From: Nostocoides sp. Soil756
GTDB lineage: Bacteria; Actinomycetota; Actinomycetes; Actinomycetales; Dermatophilaceae
Length of the DNA: 62,504 bases
Direction: 5' to 3'
Assembly (NCBI RefSeq): GCF_001428065.1
Contig: NZ_LMSE01000004.1
Span: 183,314-245,817, forward strand
Shown: positions 32,386 to 42,608 of the stretch, one piece after another
Layout of the letters: every line of letters starts with the position of its first letter
Numbering within the stretch: position 1 is the first letter of the stretch
Translations under genes and position numbers: made by a program
The notes under the pieces: generated by a model
The model's database searches: none
Seen by the model: only the letters and a program-made list of their open reading frames with translations
Told to the model about the DNA's origin: nothing

Positions 32386-33114
32386 GTGGCGGTCGACCAC
32401 CTGCTCCTGCTCCCGGTCGGGGTCCTCGCGGGGGCGCTGACCCAGCGGGTCACGGGGGTCGGCTTCGCGCTCGTCAGCGCGCCCCTGCTGGTCCTGGCCG
32501 CAGGCCCGTTCGAGGGCATCGTCCTGGCCAACCTGCTCGGTCTCATCGTCTGCGCCGTCGTCCTCGCCCGCACCTGGCGGGACGTCGAGTGGCGTCGCGG
32601 CATCCTCCTCGTGATCCCGGCGCTGGTCGTCATCCCGGTCGGCGCGTACGTGGCGCGCAACGTGCCGGGGCCACCCCTGCTCGTGCTCATCGGGAGCCTC
32701 GTCCTCGTCGCGCTGGCCCTGGTCCGGTTCACCTCCCGGCTCACCGCCCTCCACGGCCCGGGGGGCGCGATCGCTGCGGGGGCGTCCAGTGGCTTCATGA
32801 ACGTGACGGCGGGGGTCGGGGGTCCGGCGATGGTGCTCTACGCCAGGAGCACCCGCTGGGAGCACCACCGGTTCCTCGCGACGTTCCAGTTCTACTCGAT
32901 CATCGTCAACGCCGCGTCGCTGACCGCCAAGGGGGGCATCGGACAGCTCGCCCCGGAGGTCGTCGCGGTGGCCGTGGCCGCCCTGGCGGTGGGCCTGGTC
33001 GTGGGCGACCTTCTCGCGCGGCGGGTGAGCAGGGCGCGGGCCGGCCAGGCGGTCATGGTCCTCGCGGTGGCGGGGGCGGTCTCGACGGTCGTCAAGGGCC
33101 TGTTCGCGCTGTGA
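32386..33114 (+). CDS. TauE/SafE-family exporter (probable sulfolactate exporter)
   Basis: 242 residues, about eight transmembrane segments in two repeats; typical TauE/SafE features such as GFALVSAPLL and GFMNVTAGVGGPAMVLY. The family exports sulfite, sulfoacetate or other organosulfonates, so as the last operon gene it probably removes sulfolactate. GTG start 1 nt after the dehydrogenase stop. Confidence 0.78.
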   Translation: MAVDHLLLLPVGVLAGALTQRVTGVGFALVSAPLLVLAAGPFEGIVLANLLGLIVCAVVLARTWRDVEWRRGILLVIPALVVIPVGAYVARNVPGPPLLVLIGSLVLVALALVRFTSRLTALHGPGGAIAAGASSGFMNVTAGVGGPAMVLYARSTRWEHHRFLATFQFYSIIVNAASLTAKGGIGQLAPEVVAVAVAALAVGLVVGDLLARRVSRARAGQAVMVLAVAGAVSTVVKGLFAL

Positions 33115-33124
33115 GCGACGCCGC

Positions 33125-33166
33125 CCGGGTCAGACGGTCCGGGGCGGACGGTCCGGGTCAGACGGT
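33125..33166. repeat. Short direct repeat between convergent genes
   Basis: The 14-mer CCGGGTCAGACGGT occurs at 33125-33138 and 33153-33166. It sits in the 43-bp gap between the exporter and rarD and enters the rarD stop. No obvious function; no strong hairpin found here. Confidence 0.5.
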
Positions 33167-34191
33167 GGGCTCGGGCTGCGCCGGACCTGCCCGCCGCGCC
33201 CGCCGCGCGCTGTGCCCGGCCACCAGGGAGTCGTACGACAGCACGGCCAGCGCCACCCACACGATCCCGAACCCCACCCAGAGCCGCCCGGACACGTGCT
33301 CACCGAGCAGGGTCACGCCGACCGCGAGCTGGAGCACCGGAGTCACGAACTGGATGAGCCCGACCGTCACCAGGGGGATGCGCCGCGCGGCCGCCGCGAA
33401 CAGCAGCAGCGGCACCGCGGTGACCACGCCCGAGAGCACGAGCAGCGTCGTGTGGCCCGCCCCGTGCCCGGTGAACGTCGTGGCCCCTTCCGCGCCGAGC
33501 ACGACCAGCACCACCACGGCCACCGGCGAGAGGGCGGCGGTCTCGGCGGCCAGCGAGTGCATCGCCGGCATCGTGGCCCCGACCTTCTTCTTCACGAGGC
33601 CGTACAGCCCGAACGAGAACGCCAGCACCAGCGGGATCCACGGCACCACCCCACCGGCCACCGCCAGCCACACCGAGGCGAGGGCGCCGATGCCCACGGC
33701 CACCCACTGCAGGGGGCGCAGGCGCTCGCCGAGCACCACGACCCCGAGGGCCACGGTGACGATGGGGTTCAGGAAGTACCCGAGCGCCGCCTCGTACGTG
33801 CGCCCGGTGAGGACCGCGAGCACGTAGATCGTCCAGTTGGCCGCGATCAGCAGCCCGGCCAGCGTGATGCCGGCGACCAGCCGCCGGCGGCCGAGCACGC
33901 CGCGCACCCAGCCCAGGTCGCGCCGCACGGCGAGGACCAGGGCGCACACCGCGAGGGTCCACAGGATGCGGTGGGCCAGGATCTCGAACGCGCCGGCCGG
34001 AGCCAGGGCTGCGAAGTACAGCGGGAACAGGCCCCAGATACCGTAGGCCAGGAAGCCGTAGCCGGTCCCGCGGCGCACCTCGGCCGCGGCCTCGACAGCG
34101 GCCGCAGCCTCGAACGAGGCTGCGACCTCGGTGGCAGCGGCGTCGCCGGGCCCGGGGGCAGGCGTCGCGGAGGGCTCGGACGGGCCCCGGC

Positions 34192-34195
<4 letters not shown>
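33158..34195 (-). CDS. rarD: RarD-type EamA transporter
   Basis: Ten-helix drug/metabolite exporter family, 345 residues. After an acidic N-terminus of about 40 residues come GYGFLAYGIWGLFPLYFAAL and LAHRILWTLA, both hallmarks of RarD. Substrate of the family is unknown. GTG start overlaps the end of korB by 4 nt, so it is probably co-transcribed as the third gene of a korA-korB-rarD unit. Confidence 0.85.
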
Positions 34196-35276
<1,081 letters not shown>

Positions 35277-35280
<4 letters not shown>

Positions 35281-37142
35281 CGGACCTCCTCGAGGGTCTG
35301 GGAGATGACGTCCGCCAGCTCGACGGTCGTGAAGGGCAGGCCGCGCACGGCGGTGTGCGAGCGGATGTCGACGAGGTACTTCGCCCGCAGCAGCAGCGCG
35401 AGCTGGCCGGTGTTCATCTCGGGCAGGACCACGCGGTCGTAACGGCGCAGGACCTCGCCGAGGTTGGCCGGGAAGGGGTTCAGGTGGCGCAGGTGGGCCC
35501 GCGCCACCGGCCGCCCGGAGTTGCGGACCACGCGGGTGGCCGCGGCCACCGGGCCGTAGGTGGAGCCCCACCCGATGACCAGCACCCGGGCGTCGCCGGT
35601 GGGGTCGTCGACCTCGAGGTCGGGCACCGTGACGCCGTCGACCTTGGCCTGGCGCAGCCGCACCATCTTGTCGTGGTTGTCGGGGTCGTAGCTGATGTCG
35701 CCGGTGACGTCGGCCTTCTCGATGCCGCCGATGCGGTGCTCGAGCCCCGGAGTGCCCGGCACCGCCCACGGCCGGGCGAGGGTCTCGGGGTCCCGCAGGT
35801 AGGGGCGGAAGACCGGCTCGCCCGCGTCGTCGGTGGCGTTGGGCTCGGTGGCGAGGTCGACCGGGGCGCCGGGCAGCTCGGCCACGGACGGCACCGACCA
35901 TGGCTCGGAGCCGTTCGCCAGGTAGCCGTCGGACAGCAGGACCACCGGGGTGCGGTAGGTGGTGGCGATGCGTACGGCGTCCATGGCGGCGTCGAAGCAG
36001 TCGGCCGGGGTCCGGGCGGCGATCACCGGCACCGGTGACTCGCCGTTGCGCCCGAACATGACCTGCAGCAGGTCGGCCTGCTCGGTCTTGGTGGGCAGGC
36101 CGGTCGACGGGCCGCCGCGCTGGATGTCGACGACGACCAGCGGCAGCTCGAGCGAGACCGCGAGGCCGATGGTCTCGGACTTCAGCGCGATGCCCGGGCC
36201 GGAGGTGGTGGTGACCCCGACGGCCCCGCCGTAGGCCGCGCCGAGCGCGATGCCGATGCCGGCGATCTCGTCCTCGGCCTGCACGGTGGTGACGCCGTGG
36301 CGCTTCATCCCCGAGAGGGCGTGCAGGATGTCGGACGCCGGCGTGATGGGGTACGAGCCGAGCAGCAGCGGCCGCCCGGCGCGGTGGGCGGCGGCCACCA
36401 GCCCCAGCGCCAGCGCGGTGTTCCCGGTGATGTTGCGGTAGGTGCCCGGGGGCATCGGGGCGGGCTGCACGACGTAGCTGGAGGCGAAGTCCTCGGTGGT
36501 CTCGCCGTAGTTCCAGCCGGCGCGCAGCGCAGCGAGGTTGGCGGCCAGGATCTCGGGGCGGGCGCCGAACTTCTTCTCGAGGAATGCCTCGGTGCCGGCG
36601 GTGGGCCGGGTGTACATCCACGAGAGCAGGCCGAGGGCGAACATGTTCTTCGCCCGCTCCTTCTCCTTGCGGCTCAGGCCCTCGAAGGCGGCCAGGGCCT
36701 CGACGGTGATGGAGGTGAGCGCCAGCGGGTGCACGTGCCAGGAGTCGAGGCTGCCGTCGTCGACCGGGTTGCTGGTGTACCCGACCTTGCCGAGGTTGCG
36801 CTTGGTGAACTCGTCGGTGTCGAGGATGAGGGTGGCGCCGCGGGGCAGGTCGGCGAGGTTGGCCTTGAGCGCGGCCGGGTTCATCGCGACGAGCACGTCG
36901 GGGGCGTCGCCCGGGGTGAGGACGTCGTGGTCGGCGAAGTGCAGCTGGAAGCTCGACACACCCGGCAGGGTGCCCTGGGGGGCACGGATCTCGGCCGGGA
37001 AGTTGGGCAGCGTCGACAGGTCGTTGCCCAGCGCGGCGGTCTCGGAGGTGAAGCGGTCGCCGGTCAGCTGCATCCCGTCGCCGGAGTCGCCGGCGAAGCG
37101 GATGACGACGCGGTCGAGGGTCTGGACGGTCTTGCTGGTCAC
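35277..37142 (-). CDS. korA: 2-oxoglutarate:ferredoxin oxidoreductase alpha subunit
   Basis: 621 residues, a gamma-alpha fusion as in other actinobacterial KorA: N-terminal gamma domain (VVIRFAGDSGDGMQLTGDRF) and C-terminal pyrimidine-binding/CoA domains (AEDEIAGIGIALGAAYGG, TTTSGPGIALKSET). GTG at 37142 chosen because the family begins at this point; an upstream in-frame ATG at 37325 would add 61 residues of Arg/Pro-rich sequence. Electron acceptor is ferredoxin; no ferredoxin gene is nearby except Nuo subunits. Confidence 0.93.
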
Positions 37143-37207
37143 GGCGTTCCCTGGGGTGTCGGGAGTCGGGGTCGGGCGCCGACGGGAGCGAGGGCGCACC
37201 GCATCCC

Positions 37208-37213
37208 ATCGTA
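37208..37213 (-). promoter_or_regulatory. Candidate -10 of the kor operon
   Basis: TACGAT on the minus strand lies about 65 nt upstream of the korA start. No clear -35 is visible. A weak, position-based call. Confidence 0.3.
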
Positions 37214-37351
37214 CGTCCGGGGCGACTGCCGGCCCTCGCCCATCCCGAGTCGTGACCGGCGGTGTGCAGGCCGTCGGGGAGTGCTCCCCGTTGCCGGGCC
37301 GGGCGGCATCGGCCACGCTGGTCACCAGCCGACTCCGGGGAGGGGAACGAC

Positions 37352-37657
37352 GTGGCTTTCGAGGTCCAGCTCGGCGACCTGCGCGACGCGGCCGGCGCGG
37401 CCCGGGACGCGGCGCGGCTCGTCGACCGCTCGACCGCCCCCGATGACCTGCGCGGCATCGTCACGGGGATGCCCGGCGCCGCCGCGGTGGAGCTCGTGGG
37501 CGCGGTGGCCACCGGCTGGGAGGGCGACATCGACCGCTGGGTCGCGGCAGCGCGTCGGTACGGGCGGGCCCTGGACTCCGCGGTCGACCGGTACGAGGCC
37601 GACGACGAGGCGGCCCGCAGCGCGTTCCGCCCCGCCGCGCCGCCGGGCCCGCGATGA
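37352..37657 (+). CDS. WXG100-like small helical protein
   Basis: 101 residues, all-helical composition, with a central Trp-Glu-Gly turn (GWEGDIDRW) as in ESX/WXG100 type VII substrates. GTG start follows GGGGAGGGGAA. Its stop overlaps the start of the DUF1023 hydrolase, the usual pairing for small partner and large substrate. No signal peptide. No type VII machinery is present in the window, so secretion is an inference. Confidence 0.6.
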   Translation: MAFEVQLGDLRDAAGAARDAARLVDRSTAPDDLRGIVTGMPGAAAVELVGAVATGWEGDIDRWVAAARRYGRALDSAVDRYEADDEAARSAFRPAAPPGPR

Positions 37658-39384
37658 GCCCGACCTGGGGGGAGCTCGTGCGGTGGTCGGCCACGCCGTT
37701 CACGACCGCCGAGGAACAGCTGACGACCCGGCGTCGCGACCTGCTCGACGGCGCCGACGAGCTGCGGGCCATGGCCGGGCCGCGCCGGTGGACCGGGCCG
37801 GCCGCCGAGGCGGCCGAGGAGCGGCTGCGCCGGCTCACCGACGCCCTCGAGGTCCTCGTCGCCGAGGTGAGCGCGGCCCGGCGCGCAGTGATCGACGCCG
37901 GGGACGCGGTCACCGGCGTGGAGGCCGCCGTCGACGCCGCCACGGAGTATGCGAGGGCCCACGGCCTGCGGATCTCCGGCGACGGCACCGTCACCGACGA
38001 GACCGGCCTGACGGCCTGCTACGCCACCGCGCACGACGAGGACGTCGCCCGGGAGGAGCGTCGAGTCCTCGTCCAGGAGTGCGCGGCCCGGGTCGAGCAG
38101 GCCCTGCGCAAGGGCGCCGACGTCGATGCCGACCTCGTCGCGGTCCTCACCTCGATCCGCGACGGGACGGTCGCCGACGGCTCCGACCTCTCCCTCGCCG
38201 ACGCGGCGCGCGACGGCGACGCCGCCGGAGCGCTCTCGCTGCTGCCGCCGCCCCGGGGCGCCGCCCCGTCCGACAACACCGGCTGGTGGGCGTCGCTCTC
38301 GGCCGAGGAGCAGCAGCGCGTCCTCGCCGAGCACCCCGAGTGGGTCGGCGGCCGTGACGGCATCCCGATGGCGGTGCGCGACCAGGCCAACCGGGCCCTG
38401 CTCGGCGCCGCCGGCACCGACCTCACGGACCGCCGTGACGAGCTGCGGTCCGCGCTCGAGGCCATGGGCCCGTCGATCGGGGACCCGGCCTCCCTGCGCC
38501 TCCTCGACGAGCTGTCGACCGTCGAGGAGCAGCTGCGGGCGGTCGACGCGCTCCGGCGGATCCTCGACGACCCCGACCGCCACCTGCTCGTGTTCGAGCT
38601 CCCCGTGGGCCGGCGCCCCGAGGCCGTCGTCTCCGTCGGAGACGTCGACACCGCCGATCACGTCGGGGTCTTCACCCCCGGCCTCACGAGCACCGTCGAG
38701 GGGATGGGCGGGTACGTCAACGACATGAACGACCTGCGCGACGCCGCGCTCGACGAGCTCGCCCGCGACGGTGACCTCGGCGCCACCGTCGCGACCGTCG
38801 TGTGGCTGGACTACCAGGCGCCCCAGTGGGGCTCGACGTTCAGCGCCGACTCCGTCGCGCTCTCGGGGGCCGCGCAGGACGGGGGCGCCACCCTCGCCGA
38901 GTTCTACCGGGGGCTGAACTCCTCGCGGGACGTGGACCCCGACCTCACCGCGCTCGGGCACTCCTACGGCTCGACGACCACCGGCTACGGGCTCCAGCAC
39001 GAGGGCACCGGGGTGGACCGCGCGGTGTTCTTCGGCTCGCCGGGCATCGGCACCAGCGACGTGGGCGACCTGCGCGTGCCGAGCGGCAGCGCGTACTACG
39101 CCGAAGCGACGTGGGACCCGGTGGGTGACCTCGGCCGCTTCGGCCGCGACCCCTCGGCCCTCGACGAGCTCGGTCACCTCGAGACCGGGGACGCCACCGT
39201 CGACGGGCGCCACTACGAGGGCGTCTCGGGGCACTCGAGCTACCTGGCGGACCGGTCGACGAGCCAGTACAACATGGCCGCCGTGGTCGCCGGCCACCCC
39301 GAGGACGCCGTCACGGGCAACGACACCGGCATCACCGACGACCCCCGGGCCTGGGAGTGGTGGCCGTCGTGGCTGGGGGGCTGA
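37654..39384 (+). CDS. DUF1023-type alpha/beta hydrolase with WXG-like N-terminus
   Basis: 576 residues. N-terminal helical region contains RRWTGPAAEAAEERL, a second W-x-G motif. Residues from about 330 are an alpha/beta hydrolase of the DUF1023 type with nucleophile Ser437 in LGHSYGS, an Asp in ATWDPVGD and a His in VSGHSSYL as the probable triad. Proteins like this are found with WXG partners and are proposed type VII substrates. Substrate unknown. Confidence 0.72.
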   Translation: MSPTWGELVRWSATPFTTAEEQLTTRRRDLLDGADELRAMAGPRRWTGPAAEAAEERLRRLTDALEVLVAEVSAARRAVIDAGDAVTGVEAAVDAATEYARAHGLRISGDGTVTDETGLTACYATAHDEDVAREERRVLVQECAARVEQALRKGADVDADLVAVLTSIRDGTVADGSDLSLADAARDGDAAGALSLLPPPRGAAPSDNTGWWASLSAEEQQRVLAEHPEWVGGRDGIPMAVRDQANRALLGAAGTDLTDRRDELRSALEAMGPSIGDPASLRLLDELSTVEEQLRAVDALRRILDDPDRHLLVFELPVGRRPEAVVSVGDVDTADHVGVFTPGLTSTVEGMGGYVNDMNDLRDAALDELARDGDLGATVATVVWLDYQAPQWGSTFSADSVALSGAAQDGGATLAEFYRGLNSSRDVDPDLTALGHSYGSTTTGYGLQHEGTGVDRAVFFGSPGIGTSDVGDLRVPSGSAYYAEATWDPVGDLGRFGRDPSALDELGHLETGDATVDGRHYEGVSGHSSYLADRSTSQYNMAAVVAGHPEDAVTGNDTGITDDPRAWEWWPSWLGG

Positions 39385-39396
39385 GCATGGCCCGCC

Positions 39397-39402
39397 TAGG
39401 CT
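39397..39402 (+). promoter_or_regulatory. Leaderless-type -10 TAGGCT
   Basis: TAGGCT is 8 nt from the GTG at 39411, the same spacing as TAGGCT before nuoA2. This points to a leaderless transcript for the lipoprotein. Confidence 0.45.
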
Positions 39403-39410
39403 GGCGCCCC

Positions 39411-39986
39411 GTGAACGGGTTCCGGGGTGGGCGGCGGGCGTGGCCCGGGGCCGGCGCCCTCCTGGCGGCGGTGGCGCTCGCCGCGGTGACGGCACTGACC
39501 GGATGTTCGACGACGGGAGACACCATGGACGCGCGGGAGCAGCTGGCGCAGCGCCCCAGCTTCGAGCAGGCCGAGCAGGGCTACCTCGCCCTCTTGGCCG
39601 ACCTCAAGCGCATCGTCGACGAGAAGGCCCCCGGCCTCGACTGGCCGTCCGACCAGCCGGCCCAGCGCAGCCGCGGCGGCTGCTCGGCGCCGTTCGACCG
39701 GGTCGAGGGGGCCGAGAACGCCAACTACTCCATCGGGCGGGGCGCGCACGGGGCGGTCGGCGATGCCGTCTGGCAGCAGACCGTCGACGCGCTGCTGGTG
39801 CCGCTGACGGCCCAGGGCTTCACCGAGGTGACGGTCCTGCAGGACCAGCCGGGGGCGCACGAGATCAGCGTCGGCGACCCGGACACCGGCGCCCGGGTCG
39901 TGTTCGGGACCAAGGTCGGCACGGTGCTGAGCCTCTACGGCGCCTGCTTCCTGCACGAGGGCTCCCCGGCCGGCTCCACCACCTGA
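39411..39986 (+). CDS. Putative lipoprotein
   Basis: 191 residues: basic start, hydrophobic helix, lipobox LTGC at about residue 32, then a soluble domain with conserved-looking cysteines (GGCSAPF, GACFLHEG). It resembles small actinobacterial lipoproteins of unknown function. I prefer the GTG at 39411 because a TAGGCT -10 sits 8 nt before it; an ATG at 39387 in frame would place that promoter in the gene and add 8 residues. Confidence 0.65.
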   Translation: MNGFRGGRRAWPGAGALLAAVALAAVTALTGCSTTGDTMDAREQLAQRPSFEQAEQGYLALLADLKRIVDEKAPGLDWPSDQPAQRSRGGCSAPFDRVEGAENANYSIGRGAHGAVGDAVWQQTVDALLVPLTAQGFTEVTVLQDQPGAHEISVGDPDTGARVVFGTKVGTVLSLYGACFLHEGSPAGSTT

Positions 39987-40005
39987 CCGGCCCGGCGCGG
40001 CGGAC

Positions 40006-40011
40006 TAGGCT
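40006..40011 (+). promoter_or_regulatory. Leaderless-type -10 TAGGCT before nuoA2
   Basis: TAGGCT followed by 8 nt and the ATG at 40020. No ribosome-binding sequence lies between, so the transcript is probably leaderless, common in actinomycetes. Confidence 0.5.
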
Positions 40012-40019
40012 GGCGGCCC

Positions 40020-40385
40020 ATGGAGGGATACCTCGCGGTCGCGGCGGTCGTGCTGGCCGGTGTGCTCCTCGTGACCGCGGCCATGGTGGCCCGGCGCCTC
40101 GTCGCCCCGCGCGCGGTCACGGCCGCAGGCCGCACCACCTACGAGTCCGGCGTCGATCCGGTCGGCACGGGCTGGGCGCAGAGCCAGGTGCGCTACCTCT
40201 CCTTCGCCTTCCTCTACGTGGTGTTCGCGGTCGACGCGGTCTACCTCTTCCCGTGGGCCCTGGTGCTGCGCGACTCCTCGCTCGGGCTCGCCTCGCTGGT
40301 CGAGGTGCTCGTCTTCGTCGGCGTCGTCCTGCTCGGCCTCGTGCACGCCGCGCGCCGCGGGTTGCTGCGCTGGGACCTGCGGTGA
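40020..40385 (+). CDS. nuoA2: NuoA-like subunit of the second complex I
   Basis: 121 residues, three predicted helices. [22 protein letters not shown] and [16 protein letters not shown] correspond to the first loop and helix 2 of NuoA, but the loop Cys of nuoA (YECGIQP) is replaced by Ser. First gene of a ten-gene second nuo operon. Confidence 0.85.
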   Translation: MEGYLAVAAVVLAGVLLVTAAMVARRLVAPRAVTAAGRTTYESGVDPVGTGWAQSQVRYLSFAFLYVVFAVDAVYLFPWALVLRDSSLGLASLVEVLVFVGVVLLGLVHAARRGLLRWDLR

Positions 40386-40388
40386 ACA

Positions 40389-40457
40389 CCCCACGAAGTT
40401 CCGCCCACGCAGAGCGTGGGACCCGCTCCGCTTCGCTCCCCTGGATACTTCGCGGGG
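40389..40457. repeat. Nested inverted repeat between nuoA2 and nuoB2
   Basis: Outer arms CCCCACGAAGT (40389-40399) and ACTTCGCGGGG (40447-40457) pair over 11 bp with one mismatch. Inside, CCCACGC-AGA-GCGTGGG (40404-40420) is a perfect 7-bp hairpin. It fills nearly the whole 79-bp gap, where the rest of the operon has overlaps. It looks like a mobile or REP-type palindrome or an RNA structure that tunes nuoB2 onward. Confidence 0.72.
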
Positions 40458-40464
40458 ACCCCGG

Positions 40465-41046
40465 ATGAGCGTCGACCTGCCGACCCCGCGCGTCGGTCCC
40501 GTCGCCGAGCACGCGCCCAAGCCCCTCCGGGTCGTCCTCAACTGGGGGCGTCGCTACTCGCTGTGGGTCTTCAACTTCGGGCTCGCCTGCTGCGCCATCG
40601 AGTTCATCGCCACCTCGATGGGCCGCCACGACTTCATCCGGCTCGGCGTCATCCCCTTCGCGCCCGGGCCGCGCCAGGCCGACCTGATGGTCGTCTCGGG
40701 CACCGTCACCGACAAGATGGCGCCCGCCATCCGCCGCCTCTATGACCAGATGCCCGAGCCCAAGTACGTCATCTCGTTCGGGGCGTGCAGCAACTCCGGG
40801 GGGCCGTACTGGGACTCCTACTCGGTCACCAAGGGCGTCGACCAGATCGTGCCGGTCGACGTCTACGTGCCGGGCTGCCCGCCTCGCCCCGAGGCGCTGC
40901 TCCAGGGCATCATCCGGCTCCAGGAGAAGATCGCCGACGAGCGCGTCTCGGGCGCCGCCATCGCCCAGCGCCGGGCCGGCCGGTTCGCCGGGCACCGAGC
41001 CGCCACCACTGCCGACGTCACCCGTGGGCTGGTCGCCAAGCCGTGA
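40465..41046 (+). CDS. nuoB2: NuoB-like subunit of the second complex I
   Basis: 193 residues. All four N2 cysteines remain ([27 protein letters not shown]), so it should hold the terminal [4Fe-4S] cluster. C-terminal tail is short. Only a poor ribosome site precedes the ATG; a structured palindrome separates it from nuoA2. Confidence 0.92.
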   Translation: MSVDLPTPRVGPVAEHAPKPLRVVLNWGRRYSLWVFNFGLACCAIEFIATSMGRHDFIRLGVIPFAPGPRQADLMVVSGTVTDKMAPAIRRLYDQMPEPKYVISFGACSNSGGPYWDSYSVTKGVDQIVPVDVYVPGCPPRPEALLQGIIRLQEKIADERVSGAAIAQRRAGRFAGHRAATTADVTRGLVAKP

Positions 41047-41094
41047 GCGCCCCGCCCGGCCGCCCCGCCCTCCCCGGCTGAGGCGGCCGCGCGG

Positions 41095-41110
41095 GCGCCC
41101 CCGGGGGCGC
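41095..41110. repeat. Perfect 16-bp palindrome
   Basis: GCGCCCCCGGGGGCGC, in the nuoB2-nuoC2 gap, immediately before the leaderless-type promoter of nuoC2. Could be a weak terminator or a protein site. Confidence 0.6.
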
Positions 41111-41120
41111 GGCGGCTCGC

Positions 41121-41126
41121 TAGGCT
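41121..41126 (+). promoter_or_regulatory. Leaderless-type -10 TAGGCT before nuoC2
   Basis: TAGGCT then 7 nt to the GTG at 41134. It suggests an internal promoter so that nuoC2 onward can be transcribed separately from nuoA2-nuoB2. Confidence 0.45.
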
Positions 41127-41133
41127 GCCCGAC

Positions 41134-41655
41134 GTGGCGGACGAGACGCGTGTGGTCGAGGCCGGCGGCTGGCCCCAGGCGGTCGCCGCCGCCCGCGGCG
41201 AGGGCTACGCCTTCTTCGACTGGCTCAGCGCCGTCGACCGCACCCATGACGCGACCGCCCCGGGCTTCGACGTCGTCTGCCACCTCTACGACGTCTCCGC
41301 TCCGGGGCGGTTGCGCGGCGTCCTGCTGAGCACCCGGGTCGCCGACGGCGAGGCGCTGCCCTCCCTCACGGGGGTCTTCGCGGGCGCCGCCTGGCACGAG
41401 CGCGAGACCCACGAGATGTTCGGCATCGGCTTCGACGGTTTCGACGACGGCAGCGGGCTCGGGCTGCGGCCCCTGCTGCTGCCCGACGGCTTCGAGGGCA
41501 CGCCGCTGCGCAAGTCCTTCCAGCTCGCGGCTCGGGCGTCCAGGCCGTGGCCCGGCGGCAAGGAGCCGGGGGAGGGCCACGAGTCGGTGCGCTCCCCGAG
41601 CCGCCGCCGGGTGCAGGCCGCCGGGGTCCCGCCGCCGGAGTGGGGGCCGCGATGA
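41134..41655 (+). CDS. nuoC2: NuoC-like subunit of the second complex I
   Basis: 173 residues. Has the family signature [18 protein letters not shown] and a following [17 protein letters not shown]. Shorter than nuoC and followed directly by nuoH2 rather than nuoD. The last 40 residues are Pro/Arg-rich and unlike NuoC. Confidence 0.88.
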   Translation: MADETRVVEAGGWPQAVAAARGEGYAFFDWLSAVDRTHDATAPGFDVVCHLYDVSAPGRLRGVLLSTRVADGEALPSLTGVFAGAAWHERETHEMFGIGFDGFDDGSGLGLRPLLLPDGFEGTPLRKSFQLAARASRPWPGGKEPGEGHESVRSPSRRRVQAAGVPPPEWGPR

Positions 41656-42608
41656 CCCTCCTCGAGGCGGCCCTGCGGGCGGTCGCGGCGCTGGCCGCGT
41701 TCCTCGTCCTGCCGCTGCTGGTCGGCCAGGCCGAGCACAAGGTGATGGCGCACATGCAGGGCCGGCTCGGCCCGATGTACGCCGGCGGCTTCCACGGCTG
41801 GGCCCAGCTCGTGGCCGACGGGGTGAAGTTCCTCCAGAAGGAGGACATCACCCCGCGGGCGGCCGACCGCTGGGTCTTCCGGCTGGCGCCGGGCGTGGCC
41901 CTGGTGCCCTACCTGCTGGCCCTCGCCCTGCTGCCCGTCCACCCCGGGGTCGCCGCCGTCGACGTGCCGGGCTCGCTGGTCCTGCTGCTGGCCGCCACGT
42001 CGGTGGGGGCGCTCGGCACCCTGATGGCCGGCTGGTCCAGCGCCAACAAGTACTCGCTCATCGGCGGCCTGCGCGCCGCGGCCCAGCTGGTGTCGTACGA
42101 GCTGCCCCTCGTGCTGGCTGTCGCGTCGGTGGCGCTGGCCGGCGGCTCGCTGTCGCTGGTGGGGCTGGTCGACGCCTGGTCGCCGTGGTGGCTGCTCTGG
42201 CAGCTGCCGGGCGGCGTCGTGTTCCTGGTCGCGGCCGCCGCCGAACTGCAGCGGCCGCCGTTCGACATGCCGGTGGCCGACGCCGAGCTCGTCATGGGGG
42301 CCTGGACCGAGTACACCGGCCTGCGCTTCGCCTTCTTCCTGCTGGCCGAGTACGCCGGCATCGTCGTGATGTCGGTGCTGTTCGCGGTGCTCTGGCTCGG
42401 CGGCTGGCACGGGCCCTTCCCGGACGCCCTGGGCTGGCTGTGGACCCTGGCCAAGGGCTTCGTCGTGGCGCTCGTGGTCATCTGGGTGCGGGTGGCGTGG
42501 CCGCGGCTGCGCGAGGACCAGCTGCAGCGGCTGGCCTGGCTCTGGCTGGTGCCGCTCGGCCTGTTCCAGGTCGTGCTCACCGGGGTGGGGGTGGTGGCCG
42601 GATGGTGA
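41652..42608 (+). CDS. nuoH2: NuoH-like subunit of the second complex I
   Basis: 318 residues, about eight helices. [20 protein letters not shown] and the acidic loop [16 protein letters not shown] plus WTEYTGLRF match NuoH. ATGA overlaps nuoC2. The quinone-channel loop is retained, though NuoD, its partner, is not encoded here. Confidence 0.92.
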   Translation: MTLLEAALRAVAALAAFLVLPLLVGQAEHKVMAHMQGRLGPMYAGGFHGWAQLVADGVKFLQKEDITPRAADRWVFRLAPGVALVPYLLALALLPVHPGVAAVDVPGSLVLLLAATSVGALGTLMAGWSSANKYSLIGGLRAAAQLVSYELPLVLAVASVALAGGSLSLVGLVDAWSPWWLLWQLPGGVVFLVAAAAELQRPPFDMPVADAELVMGAWTEYTGLRFAFFLLAEYAGIVVMSVLFAVLWLGGWHGPFPDALGWLWTLAKGFVVALVVIWVRVAWPRLREDQLQRLAWLWLVPLGLFQVVLTGVGVVAGW

